64,000 nucleotides of DNA, from the NCBI GenBank assembly GCA_947501045.1, contig CANMUI010000001.1, positions 682,001 to 746,000 on the forward strand, written 5' to 3'. The notes below the pieces were generated by a model. That model had not been told where the DNA came from and did no database searches. It saw only the letters and a list, made by a program, of their open reading frames with translations. The DNA comes from an uncultured Psychrobacter sp. (GTDB taxonomy: Bacteria; Pseudomonadota; Gammaproteobacteria; Pseudomonadales; Moraxellaceae). A program made the translations under genes and the position numbers. The first letter of the stretch is position 1. Each line of letters starts with the position of its first letter. Below are positions 54,073-63,615 of this stretch, one piece after another.

Positions 54073-55368
54073 CTATAATCCTGAGGTGTAGGCGACAATT
54101 TGTTGTCGCTCTGCATCAGTAAGGTTGGTTAGATTGCCAAGTGGCATGTAGCCGGTTTGGACGGCAGTGATAATTTTTGCCTTATGAATTTTCATATCTT
54201 CTGCAGTTTGCAATATAATTCCTCCAGGAGGCGCATTAAACCCCTGCTGGGTGGGCTGCATGGCGTGACAGGTGGTACAGCGCTCATGAACGATACCTAT
54301 GATCGCATCGTCTGCAGAGGCCGTTACAGGAGCTGCTTCTACAGTAGCAGCGTCAGTTACAGTACCATCAGCCGCTACCGCAGGCGTCGTCGTATCGGTT
54401 TCAGTCGTCGCTTCAGCAACAGGTGCTGCTGCGGCAGGCAATGGCGCAATTGGCGCAGGACGCATCCAGATAATTAATAATACCGTGGCAAGCGCCGGGA
54501 TCCATAAGAATTTTGGTTGACTATGTCCCAAATGCTTTTGGTTAAAGTAATGGCGAACCGTGGCGGTGATGACACCAACGAATACTAGTACCAGCCAGCC
54601 ATGAGCATGCGAGTACATCATCGGATAGTGATTACTAATCATGGTAAAGATGAGCGGTAGGGTAAAGTAGTTGTTCATCACGGAGCGGTTTCTAGCCATC
54701 AATGCCAAATCGGCTACTTCTTTACCTGGTTTCACCCCTCTGCGTACACAATCTACTAGCGCGCGCTGGGCAGGCATAATACCAAAGAATACGTTACCCG
54801 CCATGATAGTACCTAAAATAGCACCGACATGGATAAAAGAGGCACGATCACTAAATAACTGATAAGAGCCCCAAGTAGCAATAACCATCAGTACAAAGAT
54901 AGTGATACTAAAAATCAACTTATTTTTGCCGATACGGCTACGTACAATGACTTCATAGATAAAGTAGCTACCAAGTAAGAATAAAACACTAGTAGAGATA
55001 GCGCCAATATTACTACCAAAGGCGACTTTGCTGGGGTCAATCAGATACGCGGTGGCATTGGCGTAGTAGACGATTGCCATCATGGCAGCACCAGTCAACC
55101 ACGTGGTATAGGCCTCCCACTTAAACCAGTGCAGAGTCTTTGGCATCTCTTCAGGTTCAAGCTTGTACTTAGCGATTTCATAAAAACCACCACCATGTAC
55201 CGCCCATAGGTCGCCTGAGATACCCTTTTTTGATTTCCATTCTGGTGGTTTTTGCAGGCTCATATCTAGCCATACGAAATAAAATGAGGCGCCAATCCAA
55301 GCTATCCCAGCGATAACATGAAACCAGCGGAAGAATAATGCTAACCAATCGAAAAGATATGCGCCCAT
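54073..55368 (-). CDS. puuD: Membrane-bound urate oxidase with cytochrome c domain
   Basis: Urate hydroxylase of 431 residues that converts urate to 5-hydroxyisourate. The ATG at 55368 starts MGAYLFDWLALFFRWFHVIAGIAWIG, the expected first membrane helix of PuuD; a longer reading from 55497 would overlap hiuH and has no family support. Eight or so helices follow, then an Ala/Thr/Val-rich linker (about 335-375) and a C-terminal c-type heme domain with CTTCHAMQPTQ. It probably delivers electrons to the respiratory chain from the periplasmic side, unlike soluble UaZ or HpxO enzymes. Third gene of the uraD-hiuH-puuD operon. Confidence 0.93.
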   Translation of the reverse strand: MGAYLFDWLALFFRWFHVIAGIAWIGASFYFVWLDMSLQKPPEWKSKKGISGDLWAVHGGGFYEIAKYKLEPEEMPKTLHWFKWEAYTTWLTGAAMMAIVYYANATAYLIDPSKVAFGSNIGAISTSVLFLLGSYFIYEVIVRSRIGKNKLIFSITIFVLMVIATWGSYQLFSDRASFIHVGAILGTIMAGNVFFGIMPAQRALVDCVRRGVKPGKEVADLALMARNRSVMNNYFTLPLIFTMISNHYPMMYSHAHGWLVLVFVGVITATVRHYFNQKHLGHSQPKFLWIPALATVLLIIWMRPAPIAPLPAAAAPVAEATTETDTTTPAVAADGTVTDAATVEAAPVTASADDAIIGIVHERCTTCHAMQPTQQGFNAPPGGIILQTAEDMKIHKAKIITAVQTGYMPLGNLTNLTDAERQQIVAYTSGL

Positions 55369-55429
55369 GTGGCAAGTGTCCTTTTGTCCAACGTTTTTCC
55401 GTATTTTTCCATATTGTAACTTGATAAAT

Positions 55430-55798
55430 CTACGAGCCGCGATAGGTACTATAACCATGGGCGCTAAGCAGTAGCGGCACGTGGTAGTGGCTCTCATCGC
55501 TGACGATAAAGTCGATAATCACTTGCGGATAAAACGCCGTCAGCTTTTGTGCGTCAAAGTAAGATTGCGTATCGAAGGTTAGGGTATAGCGTCCCGTGCT
55601 TAACTTATGCTCATTACTATCAAGCATGTCATTAAATTGCCAGCTGTCTGGTGTGACTCGGCCATCGTTATTGGTCGTGCCGTTGGCTAATAAAGTAGCC
55701 TCATCATTACCGTTGATGCGATGTAGGGTGACCGCGATATCAGTCGCAGGTTTGCCAAGATGAGTGTCCAAAATATGTGAGGAGAGGGTGACTGACAT
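55430..55798 (-). CDS. uraH: 5-hydroxyisourate hydrolase
   Basis: Transthyretin-like enzyme of 122 residues that hydrolyses 5-hydroxyisourate to OHCU. The N-terminal signature SHILDTHLGKPATD and the C-terminal tetrapeptide YRGS, diagnostic of hydrolase rather than hormone carrier, are both present. There is no signal peptide, so it is cytosolic. It lies between uraD (80 bases upstream) and puuD. AAAGGACG gives the ribosome site. Alternative symbol hiuH. Confidence 0.95.
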   Translation of the reverse strand: MSVTLSSHILDTHLGKPATDIAVTLHRINGNDEATLLANGTTNNDGRVTPDSWQFNDMLDSNEHKLSTGRYTLTFDTQSYFDAQKLTAFYPQVIIDFIVSDESHYHVPLLLSAHGYSTYRGS

Positions 55799-55878
55799 GA
55801 TACGTCCTTTATAAGAGATAGAATAAATAGCGCTGCTAATTTAACAACTAGATTTTTAATAACTGAATATTTAATAAT

Positions 55879-56400
55879 TTAAGCATTATCAAATAACTTG
55901 TTTAAACGCAGACGCGTAATTTTATTTTGTTCACTTGCCGCATTACTAAGCTCGGTTACGCGATCATTAGGCAGGCGCGCAAGTAATAAATCAAGCATCT
56001 GCTGCGCGCTTTTACCGCTAGCAAAGACGATAAAGATAAAGCCAAACTTATCGAGATAGTCTTGATTGCCCTGAGCCAATGCTACTAAAACTTCATCTTC
56101 AGCATCGTTAACACCTGATTGTTCATGCGCAGCGCTACCTTGCGTATTGCGATACTTTTCTTTGAGCGTCGCTACATTGCCAATCTGCGGATGACCCTCA
56201 AAGGCCTCAAGCAAATTGGCCTCATCGGTTTGTGCTTGCTGCCAAGCTGCATCGCTACTGGTAAGAAGAGTGTCGATATCGGTAAAGGGACGCGCGCCGG
56301 CAAGCTTTTGTGCCCAAACCGTGCTGGTACAACAGGTTAAGAGTTTTGCTACAGCATCTGCTTTTGAGAGCTCGTTGAATTGGGTTAAGGTTAAACTCAC
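55879..56400 (-). CDS. uraD: OHCU decarboxylase
   Basis: A 173-residue helical enzyme converting 2-oxo-4-hydroxy-4-carboxy-5-ureidoimidazoline to (S)-allantoin. The active-site motif FEGHPQIGN and the later GFIFIVFASGKSAQQMLDLLLARLPND are diagnostic. It is the first gene of the urate operon, with a consensus RutR-like operator about 135 bases upstream that is shared with the divergent regulator. Confidence 0.95.
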   Translation of the reverse strand: MSLTLTQFNELSKADAVAKLLTCCTSTVWAQKLAGARPFTDIDTLLTSSDAAWQQAQTDEANLLEAFEGHPQIGNVATLKEKYRNTQGSAAHEQSGVNDAEDEVLVALAQGNQDYLDKFGFIFIVFASGKSAQQMLDLLLARLPNDRVTELSNAASEQNKITRLRLNKLFDNA

Positions 56401-56534
56401 AGTGACGTCCTTTTCTTTATAAAAAATTTACATTTATAGCGGCTGATCATGATATAACCGTAATTTAGTCATGAACCAACAAGTCGCTATGAAATTGATA
56501 ATAATTGATTTGTATATTCTATTTTGCTAAAACC

Positions 56535-56548
56535 TGACCATTTGGTCA
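56535..56548. promoter_or_regulatory. RutR-like operator between uraD and regulator gene
   Basis: TGACCATTTGGTCA, a 6-2-6 palindrome matching the RutR consensus TTGACCANNTGGTCAA, lies in the divergent promoter region. It would control both the uraD operon and the regulator itself. Confidence 0.75.
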
Positions 56549-56665
56549 ACTGTTTTATGAATTATTTTTACTCTTTATACTTATTATTAAAATTATAAGT
56601 GGTATATTCTAATAATTTACCGAAATATAAGTATTTATTAACCCTTATCCTTAATGGCTCAATAT

Positions 56666-57331
56666 ATGACTCAAACTACTCAAGTGAAAATATCATCAGC
56701 AACCGAGATTCCGGCTCATCGTAGCCAACAAGATATTCGCGCGTATAATCAAGCGGTTATTCTAAGCGCTGCTGAAGAGGAGTTTGTACTGCAAAGCTAT
56801 CGCGGCGCGACCATGCAAGGCATTGCTGATCGCGCAGGCCTGCCAAAAGCTAATATTCATTACTATTTTAAAAATAAAAAGAATCTATACAAGGCAGTGC
56901 TACGCTCGATCATTGAAGAGTGGAACGAAGGGCTGGTGACTATGACAGTCGATAGTGACCCGAAAACGGTTATCGAAAAATTTATTCGTACCAAGCTGCA
57001 GCAGGCTTTTACTAACCCGAATCGTCATAAACTCTTTGCGCTAGAGGTCATTGGCGGTGCACCGCATTTGCAGGAATTTATGTCGACAACGATGAAAGAG
57101 TGGGCACTAGATAAAGCTAAGGTTATGCAGACATGGCATGAGCAAGGCAAAATCAGTATAGCTGATCCGCTACAGCTTTTGATTTTGATTTGGGCAACCA
57201 CGCAGCGGTACGCCGAATTTGAAACTGAAATCGTCGGCTTGCTACAAAAAGACGCCTACGATCAACAGGATCAGACGCGAGCCGCTGATTTTTTAGTGCC
57301 TTTTATTTTAAAAGGCTGCGGACTTGAATAA
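56666..57331 (+). CDS. TetR-family regulator, RutR-like
   Basis: A regulator of about 221 residues. The frame opens at ATG 56654 and has a second ATG at 56666 with no strong ribosome site at either. Residues about 25-75 form the TetR helix-turn-helix (SAAEEEFVLQSYRGATMQGIADRAGLPKANIHYYFKNKKNLYKAVL). The C-terminal domain with HKLFALEVIGGAPHLQEFM and ILIWATTQRYAEFE matches the RutR group, which senses pyrimidines in E. coli. Its likely ligand here is a purine-catabolic intermediate or urate. Three RutR-type sites occur in this 5-kb island. The gene is divergent from uraD and convergent with the NCS2 transporter. Confidence 0.87.
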   Translation: MTQTTQVKISSATEIPAHRSQQDIRAYNQAVILSAAEEEFVLQSYRGATMQGIADRAGLPKANIHYYFKNKKNLYKAVLRSIIEEWNEGLVTMTVDSDPKTVIEKFIRTKLQQAFTNPNRHKLFALEVIGGAPHLQEFMSTTMKEWALDKAKVMQTWHEQGKISIADPLQLLILIWATTQRYAEFETEIVGLLQKDAYDQQDQTRAADFLVPFILKGCGLE

Positions 57332-57362
57332 GTGACTAGAATATATAACTAGGGCATCATCA

Positions 57363-58778
57363 TTACGGTGCTTGACTTCCGGTCTTCAAACCATCGCTAA
57401 CGTGCTGATCTGCGGTATCAAATTCAGCGCCGTAGCTCTTCGGTAAGATACTATCAAGTAAGATGGCAACGATACCTGATACGGTCACCGCTGATCCAAA
57501 GATATTACGGAACATCTGCGGCATCTGGGCAAATACGTCAGGAACGAAAGCGACACCCAAACCAAGACCTAACGATGTGGCGATAATCAATACATTACGA
57601 TGCGTAAAGTTGACCGTTGCTAATATACGAATACCAGCAGTCGCTACAGTTGCAAACATCAGTAGCGTCACTCCGCCAACCACCGGCTTTGGTAATTGAG
57701 TAAAGATGGCACCCAGAACTGGAAACAGTCCCATGGTAAATAAAATACCACCGACATAAAAGCCCACGTATCGACTGGCGATACCCGTCATCTGAATAAC
57801 TCCGTTGTTTTGACTAAAGGTAGTAACCGGAAAGCTGTTAAAAATACCAGAGATGGCAGAGTTGACGCCATCAGCTAATACTCCGCCCTTAATACGTTTC
57901 TCATAAAGCGGCCCTTTGATGGGTTCGCCTGAGATCATTGAGGTTGCCGTTAAATCCCCTGAGGTCTCAATACTAGTAATAACATACATAAAAGCAATTG
58001 GAATAAAAGCTTGCCAGTCAAAACTAAAACCGAATTTGAAGGGTACAGGTACGGTTAGTAACGGCGCTTCACTGACTAAAGAAAAATCAATGCGACCCAT
58101 AAAAGTCGCCACAATTAAGCCTAGCATTAAGCCGATAAAGATGGCGCTGGAGCGAATGACTTTATTATCAACAATACTAATGAGTACCACACTGATCAGT
58201 ACGCCGCCGCCAAGCATTAGGTTTGGAATACTCCCAAAGTTCTCAGCGCCAACGCCGCCTGCTAAATCAGTAAGACCAGTTTTAGTGAGTGACAAACCAA
58301 TGGTCACGATGACGCAGCCTGTGACAATAGGATTCATCAAAGATTTGAGCTTGGTAATAAACTGACTTAAGAAGATCTCGACAAAAGCACCTAAAAAGGT
58401 GACACCAAAGATTACCGAGAGGATCTCCTCAGGACTACCGCCGCGATTTTTGACCACAAACCCTGCAGCAAGGACGGCAGCTAAGAAACCAAAACTGGTA
58501 CCTTGCAGCGCCATAAGACCAGAACCCACAGGACCAAACTTACGAGTCTGGATAAAGGTTGCCACCCCTGACACCATCAAAGCCATACTGATTAGGTAGG
58601 GAATATGCTCTCCTAAACCCAGAGCACCACCGATAATAAGAGAAGGCGTAATCACCCCGACAAAAGCGGCAAGAACATGCTGTACTGCACCCAAGAACGC
58701 TTTGCCTGGCGCTGGACGGTCATGCAGTCCGTATAGTAAATCTGGATTTCCTTGAATGTGTTCATTTATGTCACTCAT
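57363..58778 (-). CDS. NCS2-family purine (urate/xanthine) permease
   Basis: Inner-membrane proton symporter of 471 residues with about fourteen helix segments. The start at 58778 (MSDINEH) has AAGGA eight bases upstream; the longer frame has no support. Typical blocks are FGPVGSGLMALQGTSFGF, FIPIAFMYVITSIETSGDLTATSMI and the signature QNNGVIQMTGIASR, which separates xanthine/urate carriers of the UapA/YgfU/PucJ type from uracil carriers. A consensus operator at 58879 lies 100 bases upstream of the start. Uptake of urate or xanthine is the likely role. Confidence 0.87.
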   Translation of the reverse strand: MSDINEHIQGNPDLLYGLHDRPAPGKAFLGAVQHVLAAFVGVITPSLIIGGALGLGEHIPYLISMALMVSGVATFIQTRKFGPVGSGLMALQGTSFGFLAAVLAAGFVVKNRGGSPEEILSVIFGVTFLGAFVEIFLSQFITKLKSLMNPIVTGCVIVTIGLSLTKTGLTDLAGGVGAENFGSIPNLMLGGGVLISVVLISIVDNKVIRSSAIFIGLMLGLIVATFMGRIDFSLVSEAPLLTVPVPFKFGFSFDWQAFIPIAFMYVITSIETSGDLTATSMISGEPIKGPLYEKRIKGGVLADGVNSAISGIFNSFPVTTFSQNNGVIQMTGIASRYVGFYVGGILFTMGLFPVLGAIFTQLPKPVVGGVTLLMFATVATAGIRILATVNFTHRNVLIIATSLGLGLGVAFVPDVFAQMPQMFRNIFGSAVTVSGIVAILLDSILPKSYGAEFDTADQHVSDGLKTGSQAP

Positions 58779-58878
58779 AACAAATTCCTTTTGATGAAGA
58801 GTTGCACTTATCCCTGTGCCAATTAAAAAAGGATGAATGGTTATCAACGATTTTTGCTAACTATCATAATTAAAAACC

Positions 58879-58892
58879 TGACCATTTGGTCA
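58879..58892. promoter_or_regulatory. RutR-like operator upstream of the purine permease
   Basis: TGACCATTTGGTCA, identical in all 14 bases to the site at 56535, in the promoter region of the NCS2 permease. The surrounding AAACC is also shared. Confidence 0.75.
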
Positions 58893-59061
58893 GCTGTATC
58901 TAGAATATAGCGAAAAGGTAGGTTATTGCAATGTTTTTTTTATGCAAAAGGAATTTATTTGGAGTGTTGGGAGTATTTTTGATACTAAAGAATTGTTAGT
59001 GGTAAGAGTGAGCACGAAGCGATTAAACGTCAAGACGCAGAAGCGAGCTTATAATTATTAA

Positions 59062-59832
59062 TTACGCCGTATCAACAATGACAGGACGACCGGCATGCGT
59101 CAGTACGGTAGCTTCAATGTTATAAAGCGTTTTCATGGTTTCTTGCGTCAGCACTTCAGCAGGGCTACCGACATCCATTACTTGCCCATCATGCATAGTC
59201 ACGACCGTATCGGCAAACTGCGCCGCTTGATTGATGTCGTGTAGGACGATGACCACGGTTTTTTGCTCAGTATGGCTTAAGCTGCGCAGCTCGCGCATCA
59301 AGCGCCCTGCATGATACATGTCAAGATTATTAAGTGGCTCATCGAGGAGCAGATAAGGCGTATCTTGGCAAACAATCATGGCAATCAGTACGCGCTGACG
59401 TTGACCACCTGATAAGGTGGATAAGAAGCGATTGGCAAGCGCTTGTAATTCAAAGCGCTCGATAATCTCAGCGACCTTTTGCTGATCGCTAGCTGTAGGA
59501 CGTCCTTGATGATAAGGGTAGCGACCAAACATCAGCAGCTCGTGCACGCGCAGGCGCCCTTGTACGTGGTTTTCTTGGCTGAGCATCGCCACCGTAGTTG
59601 ATAGGGTACGCGCATCACAGCTGATAATATCACGCTTCTCATTAGCTACGTAAAAGCTAATCGACCCCGTTTGCAAGGGCTGCAAACGTGCCATAACCGA
59701 AAACAAAGTCGATTTGCCCGCGCCATTGGGACCAATCAAGGCAATCACTTGCGCGGGCGGTAAAGATAAAGTGATATCGTGCAAAATTTGCTGCTTACCA
59801 ATCTGATGCGAGAGCTGGTTTATTTTAATCAT
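59062..59832 (-). CDS. Siderophore ABC transporter ATP-binding protein
   Basis: Cytosolic ATPase of 256 residues of the FecE/FepC/YclP type. Walker A GPNGAGKST, the signature LSGGQRQRVLIAMIV, Walker B YLLLDEPLNNLD and the switch VIVLHDINQAAQFAD are intact. It is the last gene of a four-gene minus-strand importer, 35 bases after the second permease. With two permeases and one solute-binding lipoprotein it forms a complete FatBCD/YclNOPQ-type system for iron-catecholate siderophores. Confidence 0.92.
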   Translation of the reverse strand: MIKINQLSHQIGKQQILHDITLSLPPAQVIALIGPNGAGKSTLFSVMARLQPLQTGSISFYVANEKRDIISCDARTLSTTVAMLSQENHVQGRLRVHELLMFGRYPYHQGRPTASDQQKVAEIIERFELQALANRFLSTLSGGQRQRVLIAMIVCQDTPYLLLDEPLNNLDMYHAGRLMRELRSLSHTEQKTVVIVLHDINQAAQFADTVVTMHDGQVMDVGSPAEVLTQETMKTLYNIEATVLTHAGRPVIVDTA

Positions 59833-59867
59833 AGGAGTTCTTTTTTAATATTTTAAGAAAAACAAAT

Positions 59868-60932
59868 CTAGCGGCGCTGGGTCATATAAATCAGTATTAA
59901 AAATATCAAGCCACCAGCCAGCTCAATGACCACTGATAGTATGCCTGCCATGCCTAGTAATTGCTCAAAGATGGCTTGACCAAGGACCAAGCAAATCATG
60001 GCAATCAAACTGACCAATACTAAGCGCTGGCTGTGACCCATGTTGCTGGAGAAGCGGTTGGTTAAGGCGCAAACCAATAATCCAAAAAAGGTTACCGGAC
60101 CGACCAGTGCTGTAGCCGTGGCGACTAAGACAGCGATAAGGGTCAACAAGCCAAAAGCTAAACGCTGATAATTGATACCCAAATTGATAGCTTGCGCTTT
60201 ACCGAGCATGAGCACATCGCACTGATAACGCCAGCGCCAAACGACGATAGCGCTGACGATACAAATAGCAATACTGATACCAAGCAATTGCGGGTTGATC
60301 GTATTGAACTGGGCGTAACTGGCGGACTGCACTACTATAAAATCATCAGGGTTAATCAGCCGCGCCACCAGCGCTGAGAGACTACGAAACAATACTCCAA
60401 AGATAACCCCTACCAATATCAGCCGCGTTAAGTCCTGACTAGTTTTAGAAAATAGTAGCCTAAACAGCAGCATGGAGGCCCCAAACATCAACACAATCTC
60501 TAGCCCAAACTTTGCCATTGGATTGATACTGGTATAACTAATCGTCCCTAAAGAAAAGACTAGTAAGCTTTGCAAGAGCACGTATAGTGAGTCAAAACCC
60601 AGTAGCGATGGTGTCAAGATAGGATTATGGGTCAGGGTTTGAAACAGCAGGGTAGAGACGCCGATAGCGTAACCGACCACCATGAGTGCCAGCAGTTTTT
60701 TACCACGTAGCGGCAACGTAAAGTCCCAGTGTCCATTCACATTTATAGTCAAAAATAGTATGGCTGATAACAATAAGATAATAGTGGCAAACAAGCATGG
60801 GTGGCGAGTGATCATTTGCCAGCCTTTTAGCCACCCGCTACTCGGCAGCTGCTGGTTTGATAGGCGGCTATCTGACGTAGATTCAGCGTAGTTAGACGTA
60901 GTTTTAGTATGAGAGATGGATGAGTTAAACAT
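59868..60932 (-). CDS. Siderophore ABC transporter permease (FecCD family)
   Basis: Inner-membrane permease of 354 residues with about nine helices. After a 40-residue hydrophilic N-terminus it has LLALMVVGYAIGVSTLLFQTLTHNPILTPSLLGFDSLYVL, the FecCD core, and later FGLLVCALTNRF. Start is ATG at 60932. It lies 60 bases after the first permease. The two permeases are related but not identical, as in FatC/FatD or YclN/YclO. Confidence 0.88.
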   Translation of the reverse strand: MFNSSISHTKTTSNYAESTSDSRLSNQQLPSSGWLKGWQMITRHPCLFATIILLLSAILFLTINVNGHWDFTLPLRGKKLLALMVVGYAIGVSTLLFQTLTHNPILTPSLLGFDSLYVLLQSLLVFSLGTISYTSINPMAKFGLEIVLMFGASMLLFRLLFSKTSQDLTRLILVGVIFGVLFRSLSALVARLINPDDFIVVQSASYAQFNTINPQLLGISIAICIVSAIVVWRWRYQCDVLMLGKAQAINLGINYQRLAFGLLTLIAVLVATATALVGPVTFFGLLVCALTNRFSSNMGHSQRLVLVSLIAMICLVLGQAIFEQLLGMAGILSVVIELAGGLIFLILIYMTQRR

Positions 60933-60992
60933 ACGCGAATCTTAATAAAGAAAGTAGGGTATAAGTCATTGTTAACAAGGCTTTATTAAATC

Positions 60993-62120
60993 TTATGATT
61001 CAGCAGGAGCGCGTAATAACAACCATAAAAAGACCGCCGTACCGACGACACCAAAAATCGTCGCGACGGGCACCTCAAAAGGATAGCGGATAGAGCGTCC
61101 GATGATATCGCAAAGCAGCACTGCCGATGCACCCAGTAGCGCGACCGCAGGCAAGCTGCGCCGCAGTTTATCGCCCATAATGCGACTAACAATATTGGGC
61201 ACGACCAGACCGATAAAAGGAATCATGCCTACGGTCACTACGACGACCGCGCTCATCATCGCTACCATGCCAACGCCAATCCAGGTGATTTGGCGTTTAC
61301 TTATACCTAAATTTAGCGCGATATTGTCGCCTAGCCCAACGATGGTAAGCTTATCGGCGATAACATAAGCGATGACACATAGTACGCCTGTCAGCCACAA
61401 TAGCTCATAGCGACCAGCCAATACACCAGAGAAATCACCAAATTGCCAGACGCTGAGCATCTGTAAGGTTTCGGTTTGATAAGCGATAAAGGTCGTTATG
61501 GCTTCGATAATACCGCCAAAAACAATACCGATTAGCGGAATCATCAAAAAATCAGTGGGCGGAATGCGGCGAATTAGTAGCATGAACAACATCATGCCAA
61601 GGAGCGCGGCAATAGTCGCCACGCTCATCTTTACCATCAAGGCGCTGGCAGGGAACAGGAGGCTGACGACCAATAGTCCAAACGCGGCACTTTGGGTAGC
61701 GCCGACCATTGAGGGCTCGACAAATCGGTTTTTGAGCACTACTTGGATAATCATTCCAGCAACTGCCATTGAGATACCGGTCAAAATAATAGCGACAGTA
61801 CGCGGCAAGCGGCTGACTAGCAGCAGTGAGCTGTCCGAATTAGCGCTCCAATGTACAAGGCTTTGCACGATACCCGACCAAGAAAAGTCCGCCACCCCAA
61901 TTGATAAGCTTAATAAGACTAAAAGCCCCATGATAATGAGGCTTGCGCTATTAATAAGCCAAGGCGCTATAGCAGCGCGGCGCTGGTTGCTATTATGAAC
62001 ACTAAAACCTGTATGAGCGCTGTAACTTGAGCGCCAAGACGATCGCGCCAGTAGCGTAGATACAGGATTTACCGCCTTAATATCACTACTGCTCGTTTTT
62101 GTTTTGGAAAATAGTGCCAT
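60993..62120 (-). CDS. Siderophore ABC transporter permease (FecCD family), first copy
   Basis: Inner-membrane permease of about 375 residues. The ATG at 62120 (MALFSKTK) is chosen; a TTG eight codons earlier has an AGGT four bases away and is an alternative. A basic, Ser-rich N-terminus of about 50 residues precedes SLIIMGLLVLLSLSIG. Family blocks are LPRTVAIILTGISMAVAGMIIQVVLKN, IGVGMVAMMSAVVVVTVGMIPFIGLVVPNIVSRIMG and DIIGRSIRYPFEVPVATIFGVVGT. It couples to the solute-binding protein gene 73 bases upstream. Confidence 0.88.
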   Translation of the reverse strand: MALFSKTKTSSSDIKAVNPVSTLLARSSWRSSYSAHTGFSVHNSNQRRAAIAPWLINSASLIIMGLLVLLSLSIGVADFSWSGIVQSLVHWSANSDSSLLLVSRLPRTVAIILTGISMAVAGMIIQVVLKNRFVEPSMVGATQSAAFGLLVVSLLFPASALMVKMSVATIAALLGMMLFMLLIRRIPPTDFLMIPLIGIVFGGIIEAITTFIAYQTETLQMLSVWQFGDFSGVLAGRYELLWLTGVLCVIAYVIADKLTIVGLGDNIALNLGISKRQITWIGVGMVAMMSAVVVVTVGMIPFIGLVVPNIVSRIMGDKLRRSLPAVALLGASAVLLCDIIGRSIRYPFEVPVATIFGVVGTAVFLWLLLRAPAES

Positions 62121-62193
62121 AGTTAATACCAGCTTACGATACAACTGACCTGCTCTTTTATCAGGTCTAGTTTATTTAGTCTCTGTTTTGCTA

Positions 62194-63240
62194 TTACTGA
62201 GCTTTACTAAAAGCCGAATTAATCGTCTCCAAGTCCTGCATCCACTGATGATAACCTCCAAAAGCAAGGTAGGAGTCTGGGCTTAGATACACCACTTGGT
62301 CTTTATCCCAAGCGGTAGTTTGCGCGACTAAAGGATTGTCTAATACTGCTTTGGCACTAGCGCCCTCTTGACCAATAGCGGCGCCGCGATCGATGACAAA
62401 AAGCCAGTCTGGATTCATTTGTTGGATATATTCAAAGGAGATGGGCTGACCATGACTTCCCTCTGATATCTGTTCATCAGCCATAGGTACGCCAAGGACA
62501 CTATGAATAAAACCAAAACGCGACTGATCGCCATAGGCAGAGAGTTTGTTACCCGTCACCATCACGACTAGGCCATTCCCTTTATCTTTGGTTGACGCTT
62601 TAGTCTGTTCGATCATGCCATCGATATCTTGTTGCAATCTAGCCGCTAAATCGCTTTGACCAAACAGTGCCCCTAGGTCGAGCAAACGCCGTTTACTAGA
62701 CTCATAGATATTGGCAGTGTCGATACTCATGTCCAAGGTTGGTGCGATATTGGATAGCTCATTGTATTTTTCTGCCATTCGCGAACCAATCAAGATCACT
62801 TGGGGCTGCATCTCATTTAAGGCTTCAAGATCAGGCTCAAACAAAGTACCGACCTCTTCAGGGTCAGGAAGGGCAGCAGGCAGCAGGTTTTCTAGCAGTA
62901 GGCCATTTGGCGCGCCATCAATTGCGACATTGAGCGCCGCTAGATCCTGCATCAAAGACATGTCATACACCACAACTGGTGAGGGATTCATAGGAAAGTC
63001 GACAGGCCCTTTTACTGTATCAACTTCAACGGAAGGCACTGAAACAGCATCGTTATCTGCGACGTTGGATGCCGCATCTGCAGTGTTGTTTTGGGCTTTG
63101 GTATCGTCCATATCAGTGTTATCTGAGTTGGAGCAGCCCGTTAAGCTAACACTGATAGCTAGTGCTGCGGTCATAGCGCTCAGTAGTGAGCGTTTGAGTA
63201 AAGGGGTTTTTTTGGCAATAATAGCAGAGTTATTAGGCAT
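62194..63240 (-). CDS. Siderophore-binding ABC transporter lipoprotein (FatB/YclQ-like)
   Basis: Periplasmic solute-binding lipoprotein of 348 residues. The signal peptide (hydrophobic 23-33) ends SLTGC with Cys36 as anchor. A Asp/Asn-rich linker to residue 70 follows, then the PeripBP type 2 domain with KGPVDFPMNPSPVVVYDMSLMQDLAALNV, MQPQVILIGSRMAEKYNEL and YIQQMNPDWLFVIDRGAAIG. This is the FatB/CeuE/YclQ group that binds catecholate siderophores such as enterobactin fragments or petrobactin. First gene of the importer; two Fur-box-like sites lie upstream. Confidence 0.9.
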   Translation of the reverse strand: MPNNSAIIAKKTPLLKRSLLSAMTAALAISVSLTGCSNSDNTDMDDTKAQNNTADAASNVADNDAVSVPSVEVDTVKGPVDFPMNPSPVVVYDMSLMQDLAALNVAIDGAPNGLLLENLLPAALPDPEEVGTLFEPDLEALNEMQPQVILIGSRMAEKYNELSNIAPTLDMSIDTANIYESSKRRLLDLGALFGQSDLAARLQQDIDGMIEQTKASTKDKGNGLVVMVTGNKLSAYGDQSRFGFIHSVLGVPMADEQISEGSHGQPISFEYIQQMNPDWLFVIDRGAAIGQEGASAKAVLDNPLVAQTTAWDKDQVVYLSPDSYLAFGGYHQWMQDLETINSAFSKAQ

Positions 63241-63464
63241 AAGAAGCTCGGTATATCATAGGTTGTGCGCAGTAGATAATAAGCTACCGTCACAGAAATA
63301 AAAGAAAGGAATTTGTTCACCATTAGTCTATAAAGGGACTAGCACTCTACTTGTTGATTGAAAAGTAAAGTTTTAGACATTAATGTGTTATAAAGTGACA
63401 ACTTTCAAACCGTTGGGTAGTCGCTAATTTAGCCGTAATGATAAAGTAAATGAAATATTTTTTC

Positions 63465-63483
63465 AATGATAATGATTTTCATT
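63465..63483. promoter_or_regulatory. Fur-box-like site 1
   Basis: AATGATAATGATTTTCATT matches the 19-base Fur consensus GATAATGATAATCATTATC in most positions. It is nearer to the siderophore operon start (63240). Confidence 0.65.
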
Positions 63484-63615
63484 TGTGATATTAATTATTT
63501 ATCATCTAAGCTTAGCTTGCCTACAGTATTGGCTCTTTAAAAGGTGGTTATTGCAGTATTTACAAAGCTAATTGTATAAATATTAACGGTTATTTATCAC
63601 TAGTTTGTTATCAAT

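Noticed and set aside
55369..55497. Extended N-terminus of puuD
   Set aside because: It would overlap uraH and lies before the conserved MGAYLFDW start.
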